Positions 11,661-24,000 of a DNA stretch of 64,000 bases are shown one piece after another (positions within the stretch are counted from its first letter, which is position 1; every line of letters begins with the position of its first letter). The stretch spans positions 248,001-312,000 of the forward strand of contig CASGGR010000022.1 in assembly GCA_949318235.1 (NCBI GenBank), in the 5' to 3' direction. Below the pieces are notes generated by a model. That model did no database searches and had not been told where the DNA came from. It worked only from the letters and a program-made list of their open reading frames with translations. The DNA is from Ecdyonurus torrentis (lineage: Eukaryota > Arthropoda > Insecta > Ephemeroptera > Heptageniidae). Position numbers and translations under genes: made by a program.

Positions 11661-12002
11661 CTCGAGTTTTAATTGAGATGGAAAGTTGTGGTTTGGAAAT
11701 AAAGTGATGCAAAACACTCTCTAGTACTAAATTCACCTCTAGAAACAAATTTGAGAAAAATAATTTTTACAAAAAATTTGTGTTTTTCAGTTTCTGAAAA
11801 CGATTTTTGATGATATCTCAGAAACTAATAATGCTACAGACTTACGGTTTGAACTGAAATGTATCACTTTGAAATGTCTTATGAAAAGTTTATAACACTT
11901 TAGTCGCAAAAACTAAAACTTTCTCAGTTTTTGAGAATTTTCGAATTTTCTTACCGATGTCTAAAGCATTGTAGCCCATATGAAGAAAAAAAAAGTTTGT
12001 AA
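11661..12002 (+). repeat. Representative family A monomer (342 bp, XhoI to XhoI)
   Basis: Internal map of a typical unit. CTCGAG (11661-11666) is followed by the GGTTTGGAAATAAAG block with AATAAA. Next come CACTCTCTAGTACTAAATTC and TCTAGAAACAAATTTGAG, then an A/T-run segment to about 11790. The conserved 64-bp core (11800-11863) follows, then TTTAGTCGCAAAAAC, then TTTTGAGAATTTTCGAATTT, ending near TTACCGA (11951-11957). After that come the GCATTGTAGCCCATATG block and a 9-A run (11986-11994). The part from the core to TTACCGA (called a1) and the remainder (a2) align with each other at low identity, suggesting an ancestral dimer. Confidence 0.85.
11800..11863 (+). repeat. Conserved 64-bp core of satellite A (representative copy)
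   Basis: This block begins ACGATTTTTGATGATATC, contains CAGACTTACGGTTTGAAC and ends GAAATGTA. It is nearly invariant in family A monomers, where flanking A/T runs and variant sites differ. It is also the best-preserved part shared with family B: compared with the reverse complement of 60182-60245 it differs at 5 of 64 positions. It contains the GATATC palindrome. The function is unknown. Its retention across two diverged families suggests constraint, for example a protein-binding or nucleosome-positioning site, but gene-conversion bias could give the same picture. Confidence 0.75.
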
Positions 12003-15000
12003 CTCGAGTTTTAATTGAGATGGAAAGTTGTGGTTTTGAAATAAAGTGATGCAAAACACTCTCTAGTACTAAATTCACCTTTAGAAACAAATTTGAGAAA
12101 AAAAATTTTTCGAAAAAAATTGTGTTTTTCAGATTCTGAAATCGATTTTTGATGATATCTCAGAAACTAATAATGCTACAGACTTACGGTTTGAACTGAA
12201 ATGTATCACTTTGAAATGTCTTATGAAAAGTTTATTACACTTTAGTCGCAAAAACTAAAACTTTCTCAGTTTTTAAGAATTTTCGTATTTTCTTACCGAA
12301 GTCTATAGCATTGTAGCCCATATGAAGAAAAAAAAAAGTTTTTAACTCGAGTTCCAATTGAGATAGAAAGTTGCGGATTTGAAATAAAGTGATGCAAAAC
12401 GCTCTATAATTTTAAATTCACCTCTAGAAACAAATTTGAGAAAAATAATTTTTCCAAAAAAATTGTGTTTTTCAGTTTCTGAAAACGATTTTTGATGATA
12501 TCTCAGAAACTAATAATGCTACAGACTTACGGTTTGAACTGAAATGTATCACTTTGAAATGTCTTATGAAAAGTTTATAACACTTTAGTCGCAAAAACTA
12601 AAACTTTCTTAGTATTTGAGAATTTTCGAATTTTCTTACCGAAGTCTATAGCATTGTAGCCCATATGAAGAAAAAAAAGTTTGTAACTCGAGTTCTAATT
12701 GAGATGTAAAGTTGTGGTTTTGAAATATAGTGATGCAAAACGCTCTATAGTACTAGAGTCACATCTAGAAACAAAATTGAGAAAAAAAATTTTTCGAAAA
12801 AAATTGTGTTTTTTAGATTCTGAAAACGTTTTTTGATGATATCTGAGAAACTAATAATGCTACAGACTTACGGTTTGAACTGAAATGTATCACTTTGAAA
12901 TGTCTTATAAAAAGTTTATAACACTTTAGTCGCAAAAACTATAACTTTCCCAGTTTTTGAGAATTTTCGTATTTTCTTACCGAAGTCTATAGCATTGTAG
13001 CCCATATGAAGAAAAAAAAAGTTTTTAACTCGAGTTCCAATTGAGATAGAAAGTTGCGGATTTGAAATAAAGTGATGCAAAACGCTCTATAATTTTAAAT
13101 TCACCTCTAGAAACAAATTTGAGAAAAATAATTTTTACAAAAAAATTGTGTTTTTCAGATTCTGAAAACGATTTTTGATGATATCTCAGAAACTAATAAT
13201 GCTACAGACTTACGGTTTGAACTGAAATGTATCACTTTGAAATGTCTTATGAAAAGTTTATAACACTTAAGTCGCAAAAATTAAAATTTTCTCAGTTTTT
13301 TAGAATTTTCGTTTTTTCTTACCGATGTCTATAGCATTGTAGCCCATATGAAGAAAAAAAAATTGTAACTCGAGTTCCAATTTAGATAGAAAGTTGTGGT
13401 TTTGAAATAAAGTGATGCAAAACGCTCTATAGTACTAAATTCACCTCTAGAAACAAAATTGAGAAAAAAAAATTTCGAAAAAAATTGTGTTTTTCAGATT
13501 CTGAAAACGATTTTTGATTATATCTCAGAAACTAATAATGCTACAGACTTACAGTTTGAACTGAAATGTATCACATTGAAATGTCTTATAAAAAGTTTAT
13601 AACACTTTAGTCGCAAAAACTAAAACTTTCCCAGTTTTTGAGACTTTTCGTATTTTCTTACCGAAGTCTATAGCATTGTAGCCCATATGAAGAAAAAAAA
13701 AAGTTTTTAACTCGAGTTCCAATTGAGATAGAAAGTTGCGGATTTGAAATAAAGTGATGCAAAACGCTCTATAATTTTAAATTCACCTCTAGAAACAAAT
13801 TTGAGAAAAATAATTTTTACAAAAAAATTGTGTTTTTCAGTTTCTGAAAACGATTTTTGATGATATCTCAGAAACTAATAATGCTACAGACTTACGGTTT
13901 GAACTGAAATGTATCACTTTGAAATGTCTTATGAAAAGTTTATAACACTTTAGTCGCAAAAACTAAAACTTTCTCAGTTTTTGAGAATTTTCGAATTTTC
14001 TTACCGATGTCTATAGCATTGTAGCCCATATGAAGAAAAAAAAAGTTTGTAACTCGAGTTTTAATTGAGATGGAAAGTAGTGGTTTTGAAATAAAGTGAT
14101 GCAAAACACTCTCTAGTACTAAATTCACCTCTAGAAACAAATTTGAGAAAAAAATTTTTTCGACAAAAATTGTGTTTTTCAGATTCTGAAATCGATTTTT
14201 GATGATATCTCAGAAACTAATAATGCTACAGACTTACGGTTTGAACTGAAATGTATCACTTTGAAATGTCTTATGAAAAGTTTATTACACTTTAGTCGCA
14301 AAAACTAAAACTTTCCCAGTTTTTGAGAATTTTCGTATTTTCTTACCGAAGTCTATAGCATTGTAGCCCATATGAAGAAAAAAAAAAGTTTTTAACTCGA
14401 GTTCCAATTGAGATAGAAAGTTGCGGATTTGAAATAAAGTGATGCAAAACGCTCTATAATTTTAAATTCACCTCTAGAAACAAATTTGAGAAAAATAATT
14501 TTTACAAAAAAATTGTGTTTTTAAGTTTCTGAAAACGATTTTTGATGATATCTCAGAAACTAATAATGCTACAGACTTACGGTTTGAACTGAAATGTATC
14601 ACTTTGAAATGTCTTATGAAAAGTTTATAACACTTTAGTCGCAAAAACTAAAACTTTCTCAGTTTTTGAGAATTTTTGAATTTTCTTACCGATGTCTATA
14701 GCATTGTAGCCCATATGAAGAAAAAAAAAGTTTGTAACTCGAGTTTTAATTGAGATGGAAAAATGTGATTTTGAAATAAAGTGATGCAAAACACTCTCTA
14801 GTACTAAATTCACCTCTAGAAACAAATTTGAGAAAAAAAAATTTTCGAAAAAAATTGTGTTTTTCAGATTCTGAAATCGATTTTTGATGATATCTCAGAA
14901 ACTAATAATGCTACAGACTTACGGTTTGAACTGAAATGTATCACTTTGAAATGTCTTATGAAAAGTTTATTACACTTTAGTCGCAAAAACTAAAACTTTC

Positions 15001-18000
15001 TCAGTTTTTAAGAATTTTCGTATTTTCTTACCGAAGTCTATAGCATTGTAGCCCATATGAAGAAAAAAAAAAGTTTTTAACTCGAGTTCCAATTGAGATA
15101 GAAAGTTGCGGATTTGAAATAAAGTGATGCAAAACGCTCTATAATTTTAAATTCACCTCTAGAAACAAATTTGAGAAAAATAATTTTTCCAAAAAAATTG
15201 TGTTTTTCAGTTTCTGAAAACGATTTTTGATGATATCTCAGAAACTAATAATGCTACAGACTTACGGTTTGAACTGAAATGTATCACTTTGAAATGTCTT
15301 ATGAAAAGTTTTTAACACTTTAGTCGCAAAAACTAAAACTTTCTTAGTATTTGAGAATTTTCGAATTTTCTTACCGAAGTCTATAGCATTGTAGCCCATA
15401 TGAAGAAAAAAAAGTTTGTAACTCGAGTTCTAATTGAGATGTAAAGTTGTGGTTTTGAAATATAGTGATGCAAAACGCTCTATAGTACTAGAGTCACATC
15501 TAGAAACAAAATTGAGAAAAAAAATTTTTCGAAAAAAATTGTGTTTTTTAGATTCTGAAAACGATTTTTGATGATATCTGAGAAACTAATAATGCTACAG
15601 ACTTACGGTTTGAACTGAAATGTATCACTTTGAAATGTCTTATAAAAAGTTTATAACACTTTAGTCGCAAAAACTATAACTTTCCCAGTTTTTGAGAATT
15701 TTCGTATTTTCTTACCGAAGTCTATAGCATTGTAGCCCATATGAAGAAAAAAAAAGTTTTTAACTCGAGTTCCAATTGAGATAGAAAGTTGCGGATTTGA
15801 AATAAAGTGATGCAAAACGCTCTATAATTTTAAATTCACCTCTAGAAACAAATTTGAGAAAAATAATTTTTACAAAAAAATTGTGTTTTTCAGTTTCTGA
15901 AAACGATTTTTGATGATATCTCAGAAACTAATAATGCTACAGACTTACGGTTTAAACTGAAATGTATCACTTTGAAATGTCTTATGACAAGTTTATAACA
16001 CTTTAGTCGCAAAAACTAAAACTTTCTCAGTTTTTGAGAATTTTCGAATTTTCTTACCGATGTCTATAGCATTGTAGCCCATATGAAGAAAAAAAAAGTT
16101 TGTAACTCGAGTTCTAATTGAGATGTAAAGTTGTGGTTTTGAAATAAAGTGATGCAAAACGCTCTATAGTACTAGTCACATCTAGAAACAATATTGAGAA
16201 AAAAAAATTTTCGAAAAAAATGTGTTTTTTAGATTCTGAAAACAATTTTTGATGATATCTCAGAAACTAATAATGCTACAGACTTACGGTTTGAAATGAA
16301 ATGTATCACTTTGAAATGTCTTATGAAAAGTTTATAACACTTAAGTCGCAAAAATTAAAATTTTCTCAGTTTTTTAGAATTTTCGTTTTTTCTTACCGAA
16401 GACTATAGCATTGTAGCCCATATGAAGAAAAAAAAAGTTTGTAACTCGAGTTTTAATTGAGATGGAAAGTTGTGGTTTGGAAATAAAGTGATGCAAAACA
16501 CTCTCTAGTACTAAATTCACCTCTAGAAACAAATTTGAGAAAAATAATTTTTACAAAAAATTTGTGTTTTTCAGTTTCTGAAAACGATTTTTGATGATAT
16601 CTCAGAAACTAATAATGCTACAGACTTACGGTTTGAACTGAAATGTATCACTTTGAAATGTCTTATGAAAAGTTTATAACACTTTAGTCGCAAAAACTAA
16701 AACTTTCTCAGTTTTTGAGAATTTTCGAATTTTCTTACCGATGTCTAAAGCATTGTAGCCCATATGAAGAAAAAAAAAGTTTGTAACTCGAGTTTTAATT
16801 GAGATGGAAAGTTGTGGTTTTGAAATAAAGTGATGCAAAACACTCTCTAGTACTAAATTCACCTTTAGAAACAAATTTGAGAAAAAAAATTTTTCGAAAA
16901 AAATTGTGTTTTTCAGATTCTGAAATCGATTTTTGATGATATCTCAGAAACTAATAATGCTACAGACTTACGGTTTGAACTGAAATGTATCACTTTGAAA
17001 TGTCTTATGAAAAGTTTATTACACTTTAGTCGCAAAAACTAAAACTTTCTCAGTTTTTAAGAATTTTCGTATTTTCTTACCGAAGTCTATAGCATTGTAG
17101 CCCATATGAAGAAAAAAAAAAGTTTTTAACTCGAGTTCCAATTGAGATAGAAAGTTGCGGATTTGAAATAAAGTGATGCAAAACGCTCTATAATTTTAAA
17201 TTCACCTCTAGAAACAAATTTGAGAAAAATAATTTTTCCAAAAAAATTGTGTTTTTCAGTTTCTGAAAACGATTTTTGATGATATCTCAGAAACTAATAA
17301 TGCTACAGACTTACGGTTTGAACTGAAATGTATCACTTTGAAATGTCTTATGAAAAGTTTATAACACTTTAGTCGCAAAAACTAAAACTTTCTTAGTATT
17401 TGAGAATTTTCGAATTTTCTTACCGAAGTCTATAGCATTGTAGCCCATATGAAGAAAAAAAAGTTTGTAACTCGAGTTCTAATTGAGATGTAAAGTTGTG
17501 GTTTTGAAATATAGTGATGCAAAACGCTCTATAGTACTAGAGTCACATCTAGAAACAAAATTGAGAAAAAAAATTTTTCGAAAAAAATTGTGTTTTTTAG
17601 ATTCTGAAAACGTTTTTTGATGATATCTGAGAAACTAATAATGCTACAGACTTACGGTTTGAACTGAAATGTATCACTTTGAAATGTCTTATAAAAAGTT
17701 TATAACACTTTAGTCGCAAAAACTATAACTTTCCCAGTTTTTGAGAATTTTCGTATTTTCTTACCGAAGTCTATAGCATTGTAGCCCATATGAAGAAAAA
17801 AAAAGTTTTTAACTCGAGTTCCAATTGAGATAGAAAGTTGCGGATTTGAAATAAAGTGATGCAAAACGCTCTATAATTTTAAATTCACCTCTAGAAACAA
17901 ATTTGAGAAAAATAATTTTTACAAAAAAATTGTGTTTTTCAGATTCTGAAAACGATTTTTGATGATATCTCAGAAACTAATAATGCTACAGACTTACGGT

Positions 18001-21000
18001 TTGAACTGAAATGTATCACTTTGAAATGTCTTATGAAAAGTTTATAACACTTAAGTCGCAAAAATTAAAATTTTCTCAGTTTTTTAGAATTTTCGTTTTT
18101 TCTTACCGATGTCTATAGCATTGTAGCCCATATGAAGAAAAAAAAATTGTAACTCGAGTTCCAATTTAGATAGAAAGTTGTGGTTTTGAAATAAAGTGAT
18201 GCAAAACGCTCTATAGTACTAAATTCACCTCTAGAAACAAAATTGAGAAAAAAAAATTTCGAAAAAAATTGTGTTTTTCAGATTCTGAAAACGATTTTTG
18301 ATTATATCTCAGAAACTAATAATGCTACAGACTTACAGTTTGAACTGAAATGTATCACATTGAAATGTCTTATAAAAAGTTTATAACACTTTAGTCGCAA
18401 AAACTAAAACTTTCCCAGTTTTTGAGACTTTTCGTATTTTCTTACCGAAGTCTATAGCATTGTAGCCCATATGAAGAAAAAAAAAAGTTTTTAACTCGAG
18501 TTCCAATTGAGATAGAAAGTTGCGGATTTGAAATAAAGTGATGCAAAACGCTCTATAATTTTAAATTCACCTCTAGAAACAAATTTGAGAAAAATAATTT
18601 TTACAAAAAAATTGTGTTTTTCAGTTTCTGAAAACGATTTTTGATGATATCTCAGAAACTAATAATGCTACAGACTTACGGTTTGAACTGAAATGTATCA
18701 CTTTGAAATGTCTTATGAAAAGTTTATAACACTTTAGTCGCAAAAACTAAAACTTTCTCAGTTTTTGAGAATTTTCGAATTTTCTTACCGATGTCTATAG
18801 CATTGTAGCCCATATGAAGAAAAAAAAAGTTTGTAACTCGAGTTTTAATTGAGATGGAAAGTAGTGGTTTTGAAATAAAGTGATGCAAAACACTCTCTAG
18901 TACTAAATTCACCTCTAGAAACAAATTTGAGAAAAAAATTTTTTCGACAAAAATTGTGTTTTTCAGATTCTGAAATCGATTTTTGATGATATCTCAGAAA
19001 CTAATAATGCTACAGACTTACGGTTTGAACTGAAATGTATCACTTTGAAATGTCTTATGAAAAGTTTATTACACTTTAGTCGCAAAAACTAAAACTTTCC
19101 CAGTTTTTGAGAATTTTCGTATTTTCTTACCGAAGTCTATAGCATTGTAGCCCATATGAAGAAAAAAAAAAGTTTTTAACTCGAGTTCCAATTGAGATAG
19201 AAAGTTGCGGATTTGAAATAAAGTGATGCAAAACGCTCTATAATTTTAAATTCACCTCTAGAAACAAATTTGAGAAAAATAATTTTTACAAAAAAATTGT
19301 GTTTTTAAGTTTCTGAAAACGATTTTTGATGATATCTCAGAAACTAATAATGCTACAGACTTACGGTTTGAACTGAAATGTATCACTTTGAAATGTCTTA
19401 TGAAAAGTTTATAACACTTTAGTCGCAAAAACTAAAACTTTCTCAGTTTTTGAGAATTTTTGAATTTTCTTACCGATGTCTATAGCATTGTAGCCCATAT
19501 GAAGAAAAAAAAAGTTTGTAACTCGAGTTTTAATTGAGATGGAAAAATGTGATTTTGAAATAAAGTGATGCAAAACACTCTCTAGTACTAAATTCACCTC
19601 TAGAAACAAATTTGAGAAAAAAAAATTTTCGAAAAAAATTGTGTTTTTCAGATTCTGAAATCGATTTTTGATGATATCTCAGAAACTAATAATGCTACAG
19701 ACTTACGGTTTGAACTGAAATGTATCACTTTGAAATGTCTTATGAAAAGTTTATTACACTTTAGTCGCAAAAACTAAAACTTTCTCAGTTTTTAAGAATT
19801 TTCGTATTTTCTTACCGAAGTCTATAGCATTGTAGCCCATATGAAGAAAAAAAAAAGTTTTTAACTCGAGTTCCAATTGAGATAGAAAGTTGCGGATTTG
19901 AAATAAAGTGATGCAAAACGCTCTATAATTTTAAATTCACCTCTAGAAACAAATTTGAGAAAAATAATTTTTCCAAAAAAATTGTGTTTTTCAGTTTCTG
20001 AAAACGATTTTTGATGATATCTCAGAAACTAATAATGCTACAGACTTACGGTTTGAACTGAAATGTATCACTTTGAAATGTCTTATGAAAAGTTTTTAAC
20101 ACTTTAGTCGCAAAAACTAAAACTTTCTTAGTATTTGAGAATTTTCGAATTTTCTTACCGAAGTCTATAGCATTGTAGCCCATATGAAGAAAAAAAAGTT
20201 TGTAACTCGAGTTCTAATTGAGATGTAAAGTTGTGGTTTTGAAATATAGTGATGCAAAACGCTCTATAGTACTAGAGTCACATCTAGAAACAAAATTGAG
20301 AAAAAAAATTTTTCGAAAAAAATTGTGTTTTTTAGATTCTGAAAACGATTTTTGATGATATCTGAGAAACTAATAATGCTACAGACTTACGGTTTGAACT
20401 GAAATGTATCACTTTGAAATGTCTTATAAAAAGTTTATAACACTTTAGTCGCAAAAACTATAACTTTCCCAGTTTTTGAGAATTTTCGTATTTTCTTACC
20501 GAAGTCTATAGCATTGTAGCCCATATGAAGAAAAAAAAAGTTTTTAACTCGAGTTCCAATTGAGATAGAAAGTTGCGGATTTGAAATAAAGTGATGCAAA
20601 ACGCTCTATAATTTTAAATTCACCTCTAGAAACAAATTTGAGAAAAATAATTTTTACAAAAAAATTGTGTTTTTCAGTTTCTGAAAACGATTTTTGATGA
20701 TATCTCAGAAACTAATAATGCTACAGACTTACGGTTTAAACTGAAATGTATCACTTTGAAATGTCTTATGACAAGTTTATAACACTTTAGTCGCAAAAAC
20801 TAAAACTTTCTCAGTTTTTGAGAATTTTCGAATTTTCTTACCGATGTCTATAGCATTGTAGCCCATATGAAGAAAAAAAAAGTTTGTAACTCGAGTTCTA
20901 ATTGAGATGTAAAGTTGTGGTTTTGAAATAAAGTGATGCAAAACGCTCTATAGTACTAGTCACATCTAGAAACAATATTGAGAAAAAAAAATTTTCGAAA

Positions 21001-24000
21001 AAAATGTGTTTTTTAGATTCTGAAAACAATTTTTGATGATATCTCAGAAACTAATAATGCTACAGACTTACGGTTTGAAATGAAATGTATCACTTTGAAA
21101 TGTCTTATGAAAAGTTTATAACACTTAAGTCGCAAAAATTAAAATTTTCTCAGTTTTTTAGAATTTTCGTTTTTTCTTACCGAAGACTATAGCATTGTAG
21201 CCCATATGAAGAAAAAAAAAAGTTTTTAACTCGAGTTCCAATTGTGATAGAAAGTTGCGGATTTGAAATAAAGTGATGCAAAACGCTCTATAATTTTAAG
21301 TTCACCTCTAGAAACAAATTTGAGAAAAATAATTTTTACAAAAAAATTGTGTTTTTCAGTTTCTGAAAACGATTTTTGATGATATCTCAGAAACTAATAA
21401 TGCTACAGACTTACGGTTTGAACTGAAATGTATCACTTTGAAATGTCTTATGAAAAGTTTATAACACTTTAGTCGCAAAAACTAAAACTTTCTCAGTTTT
21501 TGAGAATTTTCGAATTTTCTTACCGATGTCTATAGCATTGTAGCCCATATGAAGAAAAAAAAAGTTTGTAACTCGAGTTTTAATTGAGATGGAAAGTTGT
21601 GGTTTGGAAATAAAGTGATGCAAAACACTCTCTAGTACTAAATTCACCTCTAGAAACAAATTTGAGAAAAATAATTTTTACAAAAAATTTGTGTTTTTCA
21701 GTTTCTGAAAACGATTTTTGATGATATCTCAGAAACTAATAATGCTACAGACTTACGGTTTGAACTGAAATGTATCACTTTGAAATGTCTTATGAAAAGT
21801 TTATAACACTTTAGTCGCAAAAACTAAAACTTTCTCAGTTTTTGAGAATTTTCGAATTTTCTTACCGATGTCTATAGCATTGTAGCCCATATGAAGAAAA
21901 AAAAAGTTTGTAACTCGAGTTTTAATTGAGATGGAAAGTTGTGGTTTTGAAATAAAGTGATGCAAAACACTCTCTAGTACTAAATTCACCTCTAGAAACA
22001 AATTTGAGAAAAAAAAATTTTCGAAAAAAATTGTGTTTTTCAGATTCTGAAATCGATTTTTGATGATATCTCAGAAACTAATAATGCTACAGACTTACGG
22101 TTTGAACTGAAATGTATCACTTTGAAATGTCTTATGAAAAGTTTATTACACTTTAGTCGCAAAAACTAAAACTTTCTCAGTTTTTAAGAATTTTCGTATT
22201 TTCTTACCGAAGTCTATAGCATTGTAGCCCATATGAAGAAAAAAAAAAGTTTTTAACTCGAGTTCCAATTGAGATAGAAAGTTGCGGATTTGAAATAAAG
22301 TGATGCAAAACGCTCTTTAATTTTAAATTCACCTCTAGAAACAAATTTGAGAAAAATAATTTTTACAAAAAAATTGTGTTTTTCAGTTTCTGAAAACGAT
22401 TTTTGATGATATCTCAGAAACTAATAATGCTACAGACTTACGGTTTGAACTGAAATGTATCACTTTGAAATGTCTTATGAAAAGTTTATAACACTTTAGT
22501 CGCAAAAACTAAAACTTTCTTAGTATTTGAGAATTTTCGAATTTTCTTACCGAAGTCTATAGCATTGTAGCCCATATGAAGAAAAAAAAGTTTGTAACTC
22601 AAGTTCTAATTGAGATGTAAAATTGTGGTTTTGAAATATAGTGATGCAAAACGCTCTATAGTACTAGAGGCACATCTAGAAACAAAATTGAGAAAAAAAA
22701 TTTTTCGAAAAAAATTGTGTTTTTTAGATTCTGAAAACGTTTTTTGATGATATCTGAGAAACTAATAATGCTACAGACTTACGGTTTGAACTGAAATGTA
22801 TCACTTTGAAATGTCTTATAAAAAGTTTATAACACTTTAGTCGCAAAAACTATAACTTTCCCAGTTTTTGAGAATTTTCGTATTTTCTTACCGAAGTCTA
22901 TAGCATTGTAGCCCATATGAAGAAAAAAAAAGTTTTTAACTCGAGTTCCAATTGAGATAGAAAGTTGCGGATTTGAAATAAAGTGATGCAAAACGCTCTA
23001 TAATTTTAAATTCACCTCTAGAAACAAATTTGAGAAAAATAATTTTTACAAAAAAATTGTGTTTTTCAGATTCTGAAAACGATTTTTGATGATATCTCAG
23101 AAACTAATAATGCTACAGACTTACGGTTTGAACTGAAATGTATCACTTTGAAATGTCTTATGAAAAGTTTATAACACTTAAGTCGCAAAAACTAAAACTT
23201 TCTTAGTATTTGAGAATTTTCGTTTTTTCTTACCGATGTCTATAGCATTGTAGCCCATATGAAGAAAAAAAAGTTTGTAACTCGAGTTCCAATTTAGATA
23301 GAAAGTTGTGGTTTTGAAATAAAGTGATGCAAAACGCTCTATAGTACTAAATTCACCTCTAGAAACAAAATTGAGAAAAAAAAATTTCGAAAAAAATTGT
23401 GTTTTTCAGATTCTGAAAAGGATTTTTGATTATATCTCAGAAACTAATAATGCTACAGACTTACAGTTTGAACTGAAATGTATCACATTGAAATGTCTTA
23501 TAAAAAGTTTATAACACTTTAGTCGCAAAAACTAAAACTTTCCCAGTTTTTGAGACTTTTCGTATTTTCTTACCGAAGTCTATAGCATTGTAGCCCATAT
23601 GAAGAAAAAAAAAAGTTTTTAACTCGAGTTCCAATTGAGATAGAAAGTTGCGGATTTGAAATAAAGTGATGCAAAACGCTCTATAATTTTAAATTCACCT
23701 CTAGAAACAAATTTGAGAAAAATAATTTTTACAAAAAAATTGTGTTTTTCAGTTTCTGAAAACGATTTTTGATGATATCTCAGAAACTAATAATGCTACA
23801 GACTTACGGTTTGAACTGAAATGTATCACTTTGAAATGTCTTATGAAAAGTTTATAACACTTTAGTCGCAAAAACTAAAACTTTCTCAGTTTTTGAGAAT
23901 TTTCGAATTTTCTTACCGATGTCTATAGCATTGTAGCCCATATGAAGAAAAAAAAAGTTTGTAACTCGAGTTTTAATTGAGATGGAAAGTAGTGGTTTTG

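Noticed and set aside
11548..11748. Recurrent ~66-residue minus-strand reading frame present in several dozen A monomers with nearly the same translation
   Set aside because: It starts at TTG, not ATG, spans the A-run whose length sets the frame, and appears or disappears with run length. Identical translations reflect monomer homogenisation, not protein selection.
12110..12130. CENP-B-box-like motif in TTTCGAAAAAAATTG
   Set aside because: Only TTCG and one A fit the known 17-bp consensus; the CGGG part is absent. No better match was seen in B.
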